A stretch of 40,604 nucleotides of DNA from Symbiodinium natans (GCA_905221605.1 CAJNDS010002332.1:446001-486604), one strand, 5' to 3'; positions 28,897-37,876 are shown, numbered from the stretch's first letter. Program-made: numbers and translations. Notes: generated by a model not told the origin, from the letters alone.

Positions 28897-28965
28897 GTGC
28901 CGAAGCACAACACTGGCGGCGAACTGCCAAGGCCTCCCTGGAGATGCGTCGGCGCCTCCAAGACG
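28897..28965 (+). CDS. Candidate exon, helical
   Basis: The acceptor TTTAAAGCCCAG ends at 28896. After two bases the frame reads AEAQHWRRTAKASLEMRRRL then QD, meeting GTGGCG at 28966. Charged helical composition. Two other frames are open here, including a minus frame of 153 codons that ends in a poly-Pro artefact. Confidence 0.32.
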
Positions 28966-29077
28966 GTGGCGGCCACGGCAGTTTTGCTGGTTTCTTCTCA
29001 TTGTGAAGAAGTATTCGTGGGTTTGGGTGCTTGAAAGGCTTGAGTCGTTGGTGCTTCTTGTCTCTGGCTGGCGGCAG

Positions 29078-29237
29078 GTTTGCTGGTTTAAGCGCCTGGC
29101 GTTTGTCAAACTCAACCACGGCCTCCCCAAATCCCCGCACTGGATTCAGAACTGGAAGGCGGAAGCCCTGCCTCGCGAGGGAGCCCTAGCGCAGCTCGCA
29201 AGGCCGCCTTTGTGCCTGCAGCGAGGAAGCCAGAAAA
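29078..29237 (+). CDS. Gene C exon with GCGGCAG acceptor and GTGAGC donor
   Basis: 160 bases between GTCTCTGGCTGGCGGCAG and a consensus GTGAGC at 29238. The frame reads VCWFKRLAFVKLNHGLPKSP, HWIQNWKAEALPREGALAQL and ARPPLCLQRGSQK, leaving one base. A well-mixed, Trp-containing sequence typical of a folded domain, but not one I recognise. The next exon begins with two bases, so the phases match. Confidence 0.48.
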
Positions 29238-29348
29238 GTGAGCAAGAGGTTGCTGGAATATGCTGGAATGTTCACGCTTCATCTTCATGGGTGCGAAGAG
29301 GAGGGACGCGTTCGTGCGGATGAGCTGAATAGTTCAGCAGGTATATAG

Positions 29349-29491
29349 CCCAAATGGCCCGAATCCCGATTGGTCTTGAGACCTATTTGCGTGTCTGCTT
29401 GCGCCGTGCGCAGCGGTGTCTGATGATGCCCCCACACATCTCGGAAGCGGAGAGATGCGAACAACATCAGGCTTTCGGTTCAGCAGACTGA
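29349..29491 (+). CDS. Gene C last exon
   Basis: The acceptor CAGGTATATAG ends at 29348. Two bases complete the split codon, then QMARIPIGLETYLRVCLRRA and QRCLMMPPHISEAERCEQHQ follow to TGA at 29489-29491. The intron from the previous exon is 111 bases. The same frame is open upstream to a TAG at 29330, so the ATG at 29354 could alternatively start a 45-residue protein. Confidence 0.47.
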
Positions 29492-29646
29492 GCCCTGAGC
29501 CCCATAGCCATCTACTTAGAGATCACCTGCTCTAACCCAGAGTCGAACCCAGAGTATGTACCCTGAACTCGGCTTACGACTTTCAAGAATCCATATGCCC
29601 CGGTCCACCCACACCAAGCCAGTAGCAGCCCCTGACCCTTTGGCAG

Positions 29647-29790
29647 GCAGCTTTACAGAAGCTTGCCATTATGTCCCCACGTACGAAAACCCCCAGAAGA
29701 AAGAATGCTACCATTCCAGTCGCCGCGTCCCATGCGCGATGCAGAATCGCCCATGCCATGTCTCTGAGCAAGGCCACTGCCTCAAGGGAG
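29647..29790 (+). CDS. Candidate exon, basic Ala/Ser/Thr-rich
   Basis: From the acceptor CTTTGGCAG to GTGTGC, 144 bases in phase 0. Reads AALQKLAIMSPRTKTPRRKN, ATIPVAASHARCRIAHAMSL and SKATASRE. Strongly basic with almost no acidic residues. Another plus frame and a 130-codon minus frame are open here, so confidence is limited. Confidence 0.35.
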
Positions 29791-29834
29791 GTGTGCAAGG
29801 GCTGACTACGACCTACGAAATGCGAAAGCGTCAG

Positions 29835-29938
29835 AGTCAAAGCCGCAAAGACCTTACGACCCGATTCCCCAAACCCACAATGCACACCCCCACCGTTATC
29901 CGCCCGACAAGCGGGTACTTGTAGGACGGGCAGACTAG
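29835..29938 (+). CDS. Candidate last exon
   Basis: After GCGAAAGCGTCAG the frame reads SKPQRPYDPIPQTHNAHPHR then YPPDKRVLVGRAD, ending TAG at 29936-29938. Rich in Pro, His and Tyr. Follows the basic exon at 29647, but the 44-base gap is short for an intron, so their relation is unclear. Confidence 0.33.
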
Positions 29939-30168
29939 CCCAGTTAGATATGACTGAATGATTTTGGGGATGCATGCCCAGGATGAAAAATAAGGTTCAT
30001 GAAGCCTTTCCATTCGACCCTCACACCACAAGGCAGCTATCCCGGACGTGGCCCTGAAACCCTGAAACTTGAACCCTATACAAGAACCCTCAACCTGAAG
30101 CACCCTTTATAACTCGGACTCCTGAACCTTGGAGTATATACAGTACATCCACGAACACGAGCTGTGAG

Positions 30169-30279
30169 GTTTTCGCTCGGAAGGCAGCGATTTCGCCAGC
30201 ACGGGTCCTAGAAACAATGTCGTCAGCCCTGGTTTCCGGGGAGGGATCCAAGCTGAGGATTCGATCATTGAGAGGCTTG
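30169..30279 (+). CDS. Gene D exon with GTATGT donor
   Basis: The acceptor CGAGCTGTGAG ends at 30168, exactly at an in-frame TGA that it removes. The frame reads FRSEGSDFASTGPRNNVVSP then GFRGGIQAEDSIIERL and meets a consensus GTATGT at 30280, leaving one base. It joins the exon at 30457 in phase. Two other frames are also open here; splice signals decided the choice. Confidence 0.45.
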
Positions 30280-30456
30280 GTATGTTGGGGCACGTGTGCT
30301 AGAGTGAATTCAGGAACTTGCAGCTGTTTGGATGAGGCTGGCAAGCAGCAAGGCGGCATGGCATTCCGTAATGGCTTCCTCTCCAGCATTATAGCGACTC
30401 AATGACAACTAGAGGCCCTAATAATTGTTTTCTCCCTCTCGCTCCCCCCTCTTCAG

Positions 30457-30587
30457 AGTGGTGGGGACTTTTGAGGGGTTCGGCTTGCAGGTCTTGGGTT
30501 CATGCAAAGCATCCAGCAAGCCAGAGTCAGCCCAGATACTTCGTAGCTGGCCATCAACCAGGCAGGGCATTTGAGCTCAAGGAATAG
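30457..30587 (+). CDS. Gene D last exon with very strong acceptor
   Basis: A 28-base pyrimidine tract (TTTTCTCCCTCTCGCTCCCC and CCTCTTCAG) ends at 30456, the best acceptor in the window. Two bases complete the split codon, then WWGLLRGSACRSWVHAKHPA, SQSQPRYFVAGHQPGRAFEL and KE follow to TAG at 30585-30587. The intron is 177 bases, GTATGT to TTCAG. Function unknown. Confidence 0.48.
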
Positions 30588-30937
30588 AGCAGCGAGCCAG
30601 AGGGTGACGGTGTGATTTCAGAGCATGGTTCAGGGAAGTTCAGGGACCATGGAGCAGCTGACTTGAGGTCACCGTCAGTGCATGAAAAAATAGGGTAGCC
30701 TTGCATACTTTTGGCATCGGCTGAAGGGGAATTCTTGTGGTCCTCGACAAGAAGTGAATCAACTGGTAAACTCGACACATCTAAGTTTGTAGGGATCCCA
30801 GCCGTGCGTTGTTGATCCATCTCCGACGTTCAAAGTCGTCTACCGTCAGCACCATGTCAGATGGTTCCGAGTTCATGAGCCCACCAAGTTCCTCCAAGCA
30901 TGTTATGTCGAATGTTCATGAGCGGGCCTACGCATGA
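30588..30937. other. No gene recognised
   Basis: Balanced composition, one minus-strand frame of 88 codons (30554-30820) without motifs. I see no repeat and no exon with convincing borders. Confidence 0.4.
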
Positions 30938-30980
30938 AAAGCTTTGTGGGTGAAGTTGCAACGTCCGCGTCGTACCTTCC

Positions 30981-31301
30981 ATGTCAGTCTTGAACATGCC
31001 TACACATTGTACAATGCACACACAAAGACTCAATCATGGCTCGCGCCCTCTGCGGCATGGGTCGAGGGTTCGGTCGCGTCGCCCAGTGAACGTTGGAGGT
31101 TCGGTGGACATCCAAACAGAAACACCGAAGCCTCAAGTGCCCCTCAAGTCAAAGAGCCCCCAAAATTTCTGCTCGCACGACAGCACTGGGCAGGGCTTTA
31201 TCCGCATCTCTAAGAAGCCGGCCAGAGCTCTGGCAGCCCGCGATTACCGCGATTGGAGGCCCTGCAGAAACCTAGAACAAGCGCCAGAGTGGAGGGGTTA
31301 G
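30981..31301 (+). CDS. Candidate ORF, 106 residues
   Basis: ATG-started frame whose second half reads VDIQTETPKPQVPLKSKSPQ, HDSTGQGFIRISKKPARALA and ARDYRDWRPCRNLEQAPEWR to TAG. The Pro/Lys-rich part followed by Arg/Trp/Asp-rich segments looks coding. A second plus frame (30944-31213) is also open and protein-like, so the region may hold two overlapping halves of different exons. Confidence 0.35.
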   Translation: MSVLNMPTHCTMHTQRLNHGSRPLRHGSRVRSRRPVNVGGSVDIQTETPKPQVPLKSKSPQNFCSHDSTGQGFIRISKKPARALAARDYRDWRPCRNLEQAPEWRG

Positions 31302-31590
31302 CTGCCAATTTGGCACCAGTTCTGCTTTCTGAATATGCAATGCCAGATTTCTTCTAGGCTCTTTAGTAAGTGCGATGAAGATATCAGTTGAAACGTGGTA
31401 CCCTCTACTCGCCCACCCCTTCAATCAACATAAACCTTCCGCACCACACAAAGCTTGACTTGAAAGCCGAAAGCCCACCCCAACTCAAAATGGGAATGCA
31501 CCGAAGAAAAGAAATTTGAGGGCCCTTGACTGCAAAAGGGACCCCTTTCTAAACAAGACATTGGCCCACAAGGCCTGATGCAAGCCTGCA
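31302..31590. other. No gene recognised
   Basis: Nothing that I can support; short frames on both strands only. Confidence 0.4.
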
Positions 31591-31613
31591 ATGTACAATG
31601 ACTCTTTGCACCT

Positions 31614-31931
31614 ATGTGTTCTACGTGGGGCATGGCTGTTCAGCCACGGAGGGCACAGCGTCGCTTGCACGGCTCAAGAAGGAAAGCCACCAAATTGTGC
31701 CCCTGTGACCTCCGGAATCCTGAAGCTTGCATCCGGAAAATCCGAAACCCATACTCGGAAGCTCTCCAAACACGGGAGCCTTCTTCCAGGCAGAAGTCGA
31801 TGGAGTTCGACAGCTTCGCCACTCCAGCAGCAATTTCGAGCAGGGCTATCCAGCACCAAAGCCAGCCATACGGCGCAACCATCATCTCATCCGTGTGGCA
31901 ACGCAACCGGGTGCCAAGTGCTAGCTTTTGA
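31614..31931 (+). CDS. Candidate coding region, frame uncertain
   Basis: All three plus frames are open over most of this stretch. An ATG frame (MAVQPRRAQRRLHGSRRKAT, then KLCPCDLRNPEACIRKIRNP) runs to 31931. A second frame restarts at 31790 after a good acceptor, GCCTTCTTCCAG: AEVDGVRQLRHSSSNFEQGY then PAPKPAIRRNHHLIRVATQP, ending TAG at 31922-31924. A first-frame exon spliced to the second is possible. Confidence 0.36.
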   Translation: MCSTWGMAVQPRRAQRRLHGSRRKATKLCPCDLRNPEACIRKIRNPYSEALQTREPSSRQKSMEFDSFATPAAISSRAIQHQSQPYGATIISSVWQRNRVPSASF

Positions 31932-32295
31932 GCACTACAGCCCTTATGTCCGGACCTGCTGAACCCGGCAAAGCCTACAAAATCCGACCCAGAATCCCAG
32001 AACTCCTAGACACTGAGGGTCAGTATTGAGCTGCTGAGGTCTCCCGAGGCTCCCAAGCCGTCCATGCTCCGAAGAGGCGCACGGGACGTTCAATGACTGG
32101 ACTTTCTCAGGTTTTTTGGGGCTCGAGTAGGAAGCGCTCAAAACTCTGCAGGCTTTAGTGGCTTTCGTGTTCCGATTCAGGCGGGCTCAGGGAATCCTAC
32201 CCTTGACATCACAGGTGCCGTTTTCGGGCTGCGGCTGACTCCTGGCTGCAGGGACTCCAACCCACCTCCCCGCTTCAATGCTGAGCATTCTGGAA

Positions 32296-32398
32296 GTTTC
32301 CGGAATTAGGGGTACCTTATTTGGGTCCTTATTTATCGTAAGGGGCTCCTACCATTTGGGGGGTCTATAATAAGGGTTCCCTATTTTCGTAAACCCCC
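32296..32398 (-). mobile_element. MITE-like element, copy 2 (reverse)
   Basis: Starts GTTTCCGGAATTAGGGGTAC and ends CCCTATTTTCGTAAACCCCC, the reverse of copy 1, with the same interior (CCATTTGGGGGGTC). About 103 bases, the same length as copy 1. It lies 15 bases before the RCC1-like exon at 32413. Confidence 0.68.
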
Positions 32399-32412
32399 TT
32401 CTGAACTCTGAG

Positions 32413-32507
32413 CCCCAAAGCCCGGCCAAAGCCTTCTGCGCCGAGGATATTCCTTTACGTCCCAGCTGCCGCCGCATGGTTGGCGGTGGCCACACGGCCC
32501 AGGGACA
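32413..32507 (+). CDS. RCC1-like exon, diverged, GTGAGT donor
   Basis: The frame reads PQSPAKAFCAEDIPLRPSCR then RMVGGGHTAQG and meets a perfect GTGAGT at 32508, leaving two bases. AKAFCAED is nearly identical to the start of the 10811 exon, including its DNA (AAAGCCTTCTG), and VGGGHTA recalls the start of an RCC1 unit, but the CWG is lost. The exon may begin at 32413 or, as at 10811, after AAAG at 32429. Probably a decayed duplicate of the RCC1-type gene. Confidence 0.4.
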
Positions 32508-32603
32508 GTGAGTAGATAAGGTCGCAGGGTTTCCTTTGAGGATTTCCTTATGTGGATGAGTTCTGAGGGGACTCAGGGACTTTTGGGGTCTTGGCTTCCC
32601 CAG

Positions 32604-32700
32604 GTCCCCATGAGCTATGGCGCCAAGGTCTCAGGTGTGACTTTGGACTTCCGTACGCCGGAGGAGGCGAAACTGGAAGAACAGGAGGCTTCGCGGCAGG
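32604..32700 (+). CDS. Candidate exon, acidic helix
   Basis: The acceptor TTGGCTTCCCCAG ends at 32603. The frame reads VPMSYGAKVSGVTLDFRTPE then EAKLEEQEASRQ; a GT at 32701 leaves one base, otherwise TAG at 32730-32732 ends the frame. The E/K/Q-rich part is a likely coiled coil. It lies 96 bases after the donor of the RCC1-like exon and 51 bases before a MITE-like element. Confidence 0.45.
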
Positions 32701-32751
32701 GTCCTTCGACATGTTTGCAATATCACGGATAGGGGGGGGGGGGGTGGCGAT

Positions 32752-32822
32752 CCGAAATTGGGGGGGGGGATTGTATTGGGGTCCTTGTGATGTAGGGGTC
32801 CTTGTTTTCGTAAACCCCCCCC
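32752..32822 (-). mobile_element. MITE-like element, copy 3 (reverse, G-run-rich)
   Basis: Starts CCGAAATTGGGGGG, contains TTGTATTGGGGTCCTTGTGA and ends TTTTCGTAAACCCCCC. Shorter and more G-rich than copies 1 and 2, but the two end motifs and their order are kept. G runs flank it (32731-32744). Confidence 0.55.
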
Positions 32823-33069
32823 CCCTTCTCGTCGGATTAGAGGGTGGCTTTTCTGTACCCTGGCCACGCTGCACTTTCAACGTCGACTGCTCGAGAAAGC
32901 ATCCCGGAACCAGTTTACCAGGGAGGTCCAAAGCCACAGAAAGCAGAGTGACATAGGGATTCAGGCGTTAAGGTTTTTTCACGGTCCAGGGTCCCAGTGT
33001 TTGCACTGACCCCGAGGGCAGGGAGGGCAGCCTTTGGGGGGGATGGTTAGCTAAAGTCGCAGAGGGGGG

Positions 33070-33324
33070 ATGCCCATGGGCCCTGGGAACCAGAACCCTG
33101 TGCCCTGGGCCCTAACAAAAGCCCATGCTCTGAGAGCAAAAGAGGCCCAGAGGGTCGAGCGCTTCTTTGACGTGGACCATCTTCCCGAGGACCGCTGTTG
33201 GCAGGGCATTCTGCAGGGGGTGGACAAGAACTCCAAACCCGCAAGCCCCGAAGCCCGTGACCCTCAGGACGACTATCTCCGCGAGTGGTCCTGCAAAGAG
33301 CAGGCACTCGTGCAGATGATCTAG
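33070..33324 (+). CDS. Candidate last exon or small ORF, 84 residues
   Basis: ATG frame reading MPMGPGNQNPVPWALTKAHA, KEAQRVERFFDVDHLPEDRC, WQGILQGVDKNSKPASPEAR and DPQDDYLREWSCKEQALVQM to TAG at 33322-33324. Well-balanced acidic and basic residues and GC-rich third positions make this one of the more convincing single frames. An acceptor such as TGGGAACCAG (33093) could mark the true start. No domain recognised. Confidence 0.45.
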   Translation: MPMGPGNQNPVPWALTKAHALRAKEAQRVERFFDVDHLPEDRCWQGILQGVDKNSKPASPEARDPQDDYLREWSCKEQALVQMI

Positions 33325-34110
33325 TTGGGTTGCAAAAGCATTGGACTCTATAAGCTTGGCAACATGACAGAAAGTATGGGAATGCTACTCCCCCCCCCCA
33401 TTTTCCCGTATTGACTTTCGTAACATTGCTGAAGGGGAAGTCTTCCTGGTCTACATCGCGATGCAGGGGTCGATGTTCTGAAGTTGCAGTTGCTTGAACT
33501 GTTTTGGCTCTGGTCCTGGGGGCGCAACTTGTCTACTACTTGTGCAGGGTGGGGACTTGCCAGTTAGAAGCTGCCTGCCCCCTTCACTGATGCGAAATCA
33601 GCACGGAAACTACTAACTGAAAGCAGTCCTCCTATGCTCCAATGCTCGAGCTCCAGTGACCAGAAGCACGCGGTGGTGCAAAGGGCTGCGAAGGGGCAGG
33701 ATGAGCGCCTTCCTTGCTCCCAAAAGCTCCACGTTTCTGACGGAGGGAGCGGGGAGGAGCGGGGTGGGCTTGCATACATCACTCACGCGTCAGCAAGTAC
33801 CGGGACGGTTGATGCTTGCGGTTCGCGTCTCCAACAGAGCCACGGCGAGCCACGGCCTCTTTTAGTTATGGAGACTGGCAGTTCGGAGCCGGTCTTCATT
33901 GTGCTCGTGTTATTTGGGACGGATACGATGAGGGACACGCCCGAAACCGTGTTGGCACATCGTTATACATCATGTGTCCTGTGATCTTTAAGCAAGAACT
34001 GCACCAAATATCATAAGGTCAGCCGAATGTTTAATAATAATTATCTACAGATACATCCAACTCCTCCCGCAAGAAGAAGGGGAGCCCCCCACTTGTCTCT
34101 GAGACCCATC
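33325..34110. other. No gene I can support
   Basis: Plus frames overlap around 33634-34016. One contains FGAGLHCARVIWDGYDEG after an acceptor-like GACTGGCAG at 33876, faintly RCC1-like, but the rest does not fit. A C run lies at 33391-33399. Left unassigned. Confidence 0.35.
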
Positions 34111-34119
34111 TCACACCTC

Positions 34120-34460
34120 TGTAAACCCTAAACCCTAAACCCTAAAACCCTAGACCTCTGAACATCATGATGATGCATCTTCTCTTTGTGGGGCGAGCGC
34201 GAGTCGTAGGCGCTGACGGGCATCCTGGAAAAGCTCATGCGGCACCTTCCTCAGGGCCTTTGGGGCCTTTTGGGCCTTTAGGATTTAGGGCCTTTGGGCC
34301 TTTTGGGCCTTTAGGGTTTAGGGGCTTTGGGCAGAAAGTTTAGGGCTTTTGGGCTTAGGGTTCAGGGTGTAGGGTAGGGTTCAGGGGTTTTAGGGAGTTT
34401 TGGGCTTAGGGTTTAGGGTTTAGGGCCTTTAGGGCTGTGGGCTTAGGGTTCTTGGGGTTT
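34120..34460. repeat. Telomere-like repeats in two orientations
   Basis: CCCTAAACCCTAAACCCTAA at 34125-34150 is the cleanest telomere-type run in the window (three perfect CCCTAAA units). About 100 bases on, 34250-34460 carries many TTTAGGG-like units mixed with GGCCTTTNGGG units. The two blocks face outwards, like the two ends of a chromosome, not like a telomere fusion. Confidence 0.75.
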
Positions 34461-34985
34461 TGGGCTCAGAAGATGTCCGCAATGACCAATTGTACCCATG
34501 CAGCTTTGCGCCGACTCAAAGTACTTCGCCTGGAGGGGGGGGGGGGATTCGGCATCTTTTCCTGCGGCCACTCCGGCCCACTCTTTGTAAAGATATGTGC
34601 CTTTGGTTAGGCGGGCCTTGCTTGGGGCTACGTGTCCTTGCTGTTTGTTCGTGTTAGGGCACCGCCCTCAAAAGCACGAGTTCGCATCCACCCCGGGCTA
34701 GACTCTGCAGGTTAGGGAAGTATGTAGCCCCTGTGACCGTCCCCTTTTTCATCCTGCTAGCTCTGTGGATGCTTTCTTCACCCTTGCTCTCTCCATGAAG
34801 CAACTCAACTGCACTTCCCCAAGACCGCATGAAACTAAAAAGATGTCAAAGGAAGAAAGCGGCCAACAGATGATTGTCCCTCGAGTGCTTTCAGGGGGTT
34901 TGACCCCAAAAGCCTTTGGACCCCGATAGACCTCCGTAACATGCTCAGGTCGCGGACTGTTCAGGACGCGCTGATGCCAGCTCCA

Positions 34986-35317
34986 GATCGGCTTGAAACA
35001 GGTCAGCGGAACTCCCCAACCATGGAGGGCCCAACCCCAGGGTCGACCGTGGATCCATGCTCCATGGTTCAATTTACTACATGTTTGGACTTTGGGACGG
35101 ATATCGCAGATTTGATTTTCCTTGTGAATTGGCGTCCTTGGTTTGGGCGCTATGCCAAAGCTCTCCTTCCCTGTTTGCATTCTTCAAGAATGCAAACAGC
35201 ACAACTGCAGTATCGGTGTACACTCAATCAAAAACGGGACAGAGGACATCACGAATGCTCTTAGGATCTCGTGGACTTAGAGACTCATCTTTGAGTCTTG
35301 ACTTTATGGAGTAGAGT
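34986..35317 (+). CDS. Candidate coding region, frame uncertain
   Basis: Two plus frames are open. One reads CLDFGTDIADLIFLVNWRPW then FGRYAKALLPCLHSS, the other SIYYMFGLWDGYRRFDFPCE then LFAFFKNANSTTAVSVYTQS. A 143-codon minus frame overlaps part of it. I cannot choose. A short DNA phrase (TTTGGGACGGATA) is shared with 33910-33922. Confidence 0.25.
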
Positions 35318-35534
35318 ATAGAGGCGACTTTACGTGAGCCGGTCGCAGTTGCGGGGCCCCGGTTGCCAATCTGCTGGGGTTTGATTCCCAAAGCTGCACT
35401 GGAAGCAAGTCACAGATTCTCCACCTCCCTGGGGCCCCTCAGAAATCGAGGATGGGCTTCAAATCGAATCTGAGAATAGGAACTCCGAAACCCATCACAA
35501 GCTGCGAGCATGCAATGTTGTAAATGGCTTACAT

Positions 35535-35755
35535 GTGGGTTTACAAAAATAGGGACTCCTAAAACAGACGCCCAAATAGTGGGATCCCTTATAATAAGGA
35601 CCCCAAGTAAGGTACCCCCTAATTTCGGAAACCCCCAAAGTGCGTAATGTAAGGACCCCAATAAGGTACCCCCCCTAATGCTAAAAACCCCCCTATACTA
35701 TGAATTCTAACTACGTATAAGGTACCCCCCCTAATATTGAAAAAACCCCATGTAC
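35535..35755 (+). mobile_element. MITE-like element, copy 4, with two extra partial 3' ends
   Basis: 35535-35636 is a full forward copy: GTGGGTTTACAAAAATAGGG, CCCAAATAGTGGGATCCC, then GGTACCCCCTAATTTCGG and AAACCCCC. The right end is repeated at 35650-35697 (AAGGACCCCAATAAGGTACC, CTAATGCTAAAAACCCCCC) and at 35716-35749 (AAGGTACCCCCCCTAATATTG, AAAAAACCCC), so tandem growth of one end has taken place. Confidence 0.65.
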
Positions 35756-35884
35756 TGTAAGAGAAACTGGGGGAGGGGGAGGTTACACGATGTTTCCATT
35801 CGTTATGAACGCTGCGCGAAGGCAACTTCAGCCCGGCCGGCTCTTCCGGAGGAGAGGCTTCTTGGCGAGAGATCACATAGGCCA

Positions 35885-36000
35885 TATCATATATTTAGAC
35901 GTGTGCAATATCATAGATATGTACATATATATATATGATAAATGATATGTATATATATATATGATATGATATCTATTATCTATAGATTTGATATATTTTA
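35885..36000. repeat. AT-rich TATA/GATA simple repeat
   Basis: Mixed TA, ATATG and GATATGATAT units; a smaller patch recurs at 36165-36200 (ATATGATCTATGATATATGA). No gene. Confidence 0.75.
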
Positions 36001-36286
36001 CGTTCGCTCAATATCCAATGTTTGTAAGGCGCAAAACTTCACATGAATATTGCTCAAATAATTAAAGTCAAAATGCAAGAATGCATTTCCCACCAAAAAA
36101 ACACGCCAGAATTATTGGTACCAATCCATCCCACACTGTTTCAAAGGCATACGAAAAAAGCGACGATGATATATGATCTATGATATATGATATATGAAAA
36201 TATAGAGCACATTGAAATCAACAGTTCGGGTCATGGCCTTAAACTTAAACCCTGCTCGCCATAATGGCTTACTCTTGCATGTGCAG

Positions 36287-36451
36287 GCAGCTTGCTACCA
36301 GATTTACAAGGAAAACCACCCTCAGCCAAAGCTGCAGAACCAGCCACATGACCTCTGTGCAACGAAAGCTGGTTTGGGTGTCAGCATGTGTCAGTGGTTA
36401 GGAAACAGCAGTTTAGTGGCAGCATTTGAACGTTCGAGTCTCAAGGGTTAG
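36287..36451 (+). CDS. Candidate last exon, 54 residues
   Basis: The acceptor ACTCTTGCATGTGCAG ends at 36286. The frame reads AACYQIYKENHPQPKLQNQP, HDLCATKAGLGVSMCQWLGN and SSLVAAFERSSLKG to TAG at 36449-36451. Good protein-like balance. The frame is also open upstream to 36212, but with less convincing composition. Function unknown. Confidence 0.42.
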   Translation, partial: AACYQIYKENHPQPKLQNQPHDLCATKAGLGVSMCQWLGNSSLVAAFERSSLKG

Positions 36452-36872
36452 GACAGGGCTCATATTCGGGGAAGGGCTTCAGGGGGCTTCCGGGGTGGGT
36501 TTCTCAGTGGCTGGGAACCAGTAGTAGAGGTGGATTCCAGAATGAGGCAAAAAAGCACGGTGACTATGTTGGGTTAAAAGGGGCGCAGCGACGCGTGAGC
36601 ACATTTTAAGAACGCCCATAGAAATTGAGGTTCTGCGTGGGGGAGTTGTCGAGTCTAAGCTCTGGGCTTTCAAGGCATTTGAAACACAACGCTGCCCCCT
36701 CTAACCTCTTATACGGCTCCTTGCCAAACATTTAAAATGGACGACCGACAAGTAGAGATCGCTTGTTGAGTGTCTGGAAGTAGCTGTAGATTGTGCAACA
36801 GAGTGATGAGATTTGAAGACGCTCATTGAAGCCTGGATGGGGCTGGGGCTCCAAGCTTAGGGCCCCCCCCCG
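36452..36872. other. No gene recognised
   Basis: No exon or repeat that I can support; a short C run at 36863-36871. Confidence 0.4.
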
Positions 36873-37070
36873 ACAGTCCAACCCTCGCGTGGCTTGGACT
36901 CTTCCGTGCTAGCGCGGGCCGGGTTTTCGCGGGGTTCCGCCCCATAGCTGCCAAAAAAGACACAGGAAAAGTACAAATTCTAAAAACAGTTTGAAAAATT
37001 TTTGTCAGAAAGTACGAAAAAATTACAACAAAAGCTGTTGTCACATAGTCCGGAACAGTCCAACCCTCGC
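36873..37070. repeat. 16-bp perfect direct repeat flanking a 166-bp segment
   Basis: ACAGTCCAACCCTCGC occurs at 36873-36888 and again at 37055-37070. The segment between changes from GC-rich to A-rich (AAAAATTTTTGTCAGAAAG, then ACGAAAAAATTACAAC). A retroposed insert with a target-site duplication would look like this; a chance duplication is the alternative. Confidence 0.5.
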
Positions 37071-37876
37071 CCCCCCCCTGGTTCTGAAAGCCGAAATCTC
37101 CACGGCTCAATTCCAAGACTGAAAGCTCAACATCTCCAGGGTACGGACAGCAAGGAGGACGTCCAGAGCTTACCTTCTGCAGCTCTCAGTTTCAAGCCGA
37201 TGGTTTCAGTTGCTTGGGCTGCGTGCTCTCGGAGGTTTGGTTAGGGATGAAAATCAAACCGTACTACATTGCCTCATGAGATCGAACATCGATCTTTGTT
37301 GCACCGCCCAGGCCCTCGAGTTTTCCTACGTCGTGCCACCGTCTGAGGCCGCTCCAGCTTGGATCGTTTCAAAGATGGCGTATCCTTGTGGACCTGCAAA
37401 GCTGCCGACACTCCAAACCTCCTGCCCCTTAACGTTGAAACCATCCACAGTGTCTTTTTGTTTCGGGTTGGAAGGCTGACTTTCATGGCAGCGTCAGGTA
37501 CTGGTATGGGCACCCAAAGCCCAAAGCAAGCGTCAGGGACCTCAAAGGCAGTGGGAAAAAAAGAAGAACAATCCGGTTATTGCCCGGCAGTGGTTCGTTC
37601 TGGGTAAGGGTCGCAACTCAGCCGCAGCCCAGCTGCAGGTGCCGCGGCTCAACTCTCTGGACTTGGATCTGGCCTCCGAGGGTGTCTTTGTGGCAGCAAC
37701 GTTCGTTCGGGGACAAGGTTGTGGGACTCAGGGCTGTGGGATTCAGGGCATGAACTCGGGCATGGGTTCTTCAAGCGTGAGTTTTTTTTGCGGTTTGGAT
37801 ACGGTGCTCTTTCCTCCCCGGAAACGGCAACAACACACACCCCTAAACATCCCTAAACCCTACAAAGCATCAACGT

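Noticed and set aside
28669-29130. 153-codon minus-strand frame
   Set aside because: Its end is a poly-Pro run from a G tract, and the overlapping plus strand has exons with splice-like borders.
34120-34460. A chromosome end
   Set aside because: Only three perfect heptamers, and unique-looking sequence continues on both sides.
35345-35397. tRNA-like TTTGATTCCC loop with a 6-bp outer stem
   Set aside because: Only 53 bases long and without D or anticodon arms.
36380-36440. tRNA-like boxes (CAGTGGTTAGGA and GTTCGAGTC)
   Set aside because: The stem around the second box does not pair and no acceptor stem can be formed; the bases lie within a good open exon frame.
37150-37290. Plus frame TFCSSQFQADGFSCLGC as another RCC1 unit
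   Set aside because: The order of C, ADG and C-x-G is suggestive, but the G-x-x-H/T part is missing and three frames are open; too weak to call.
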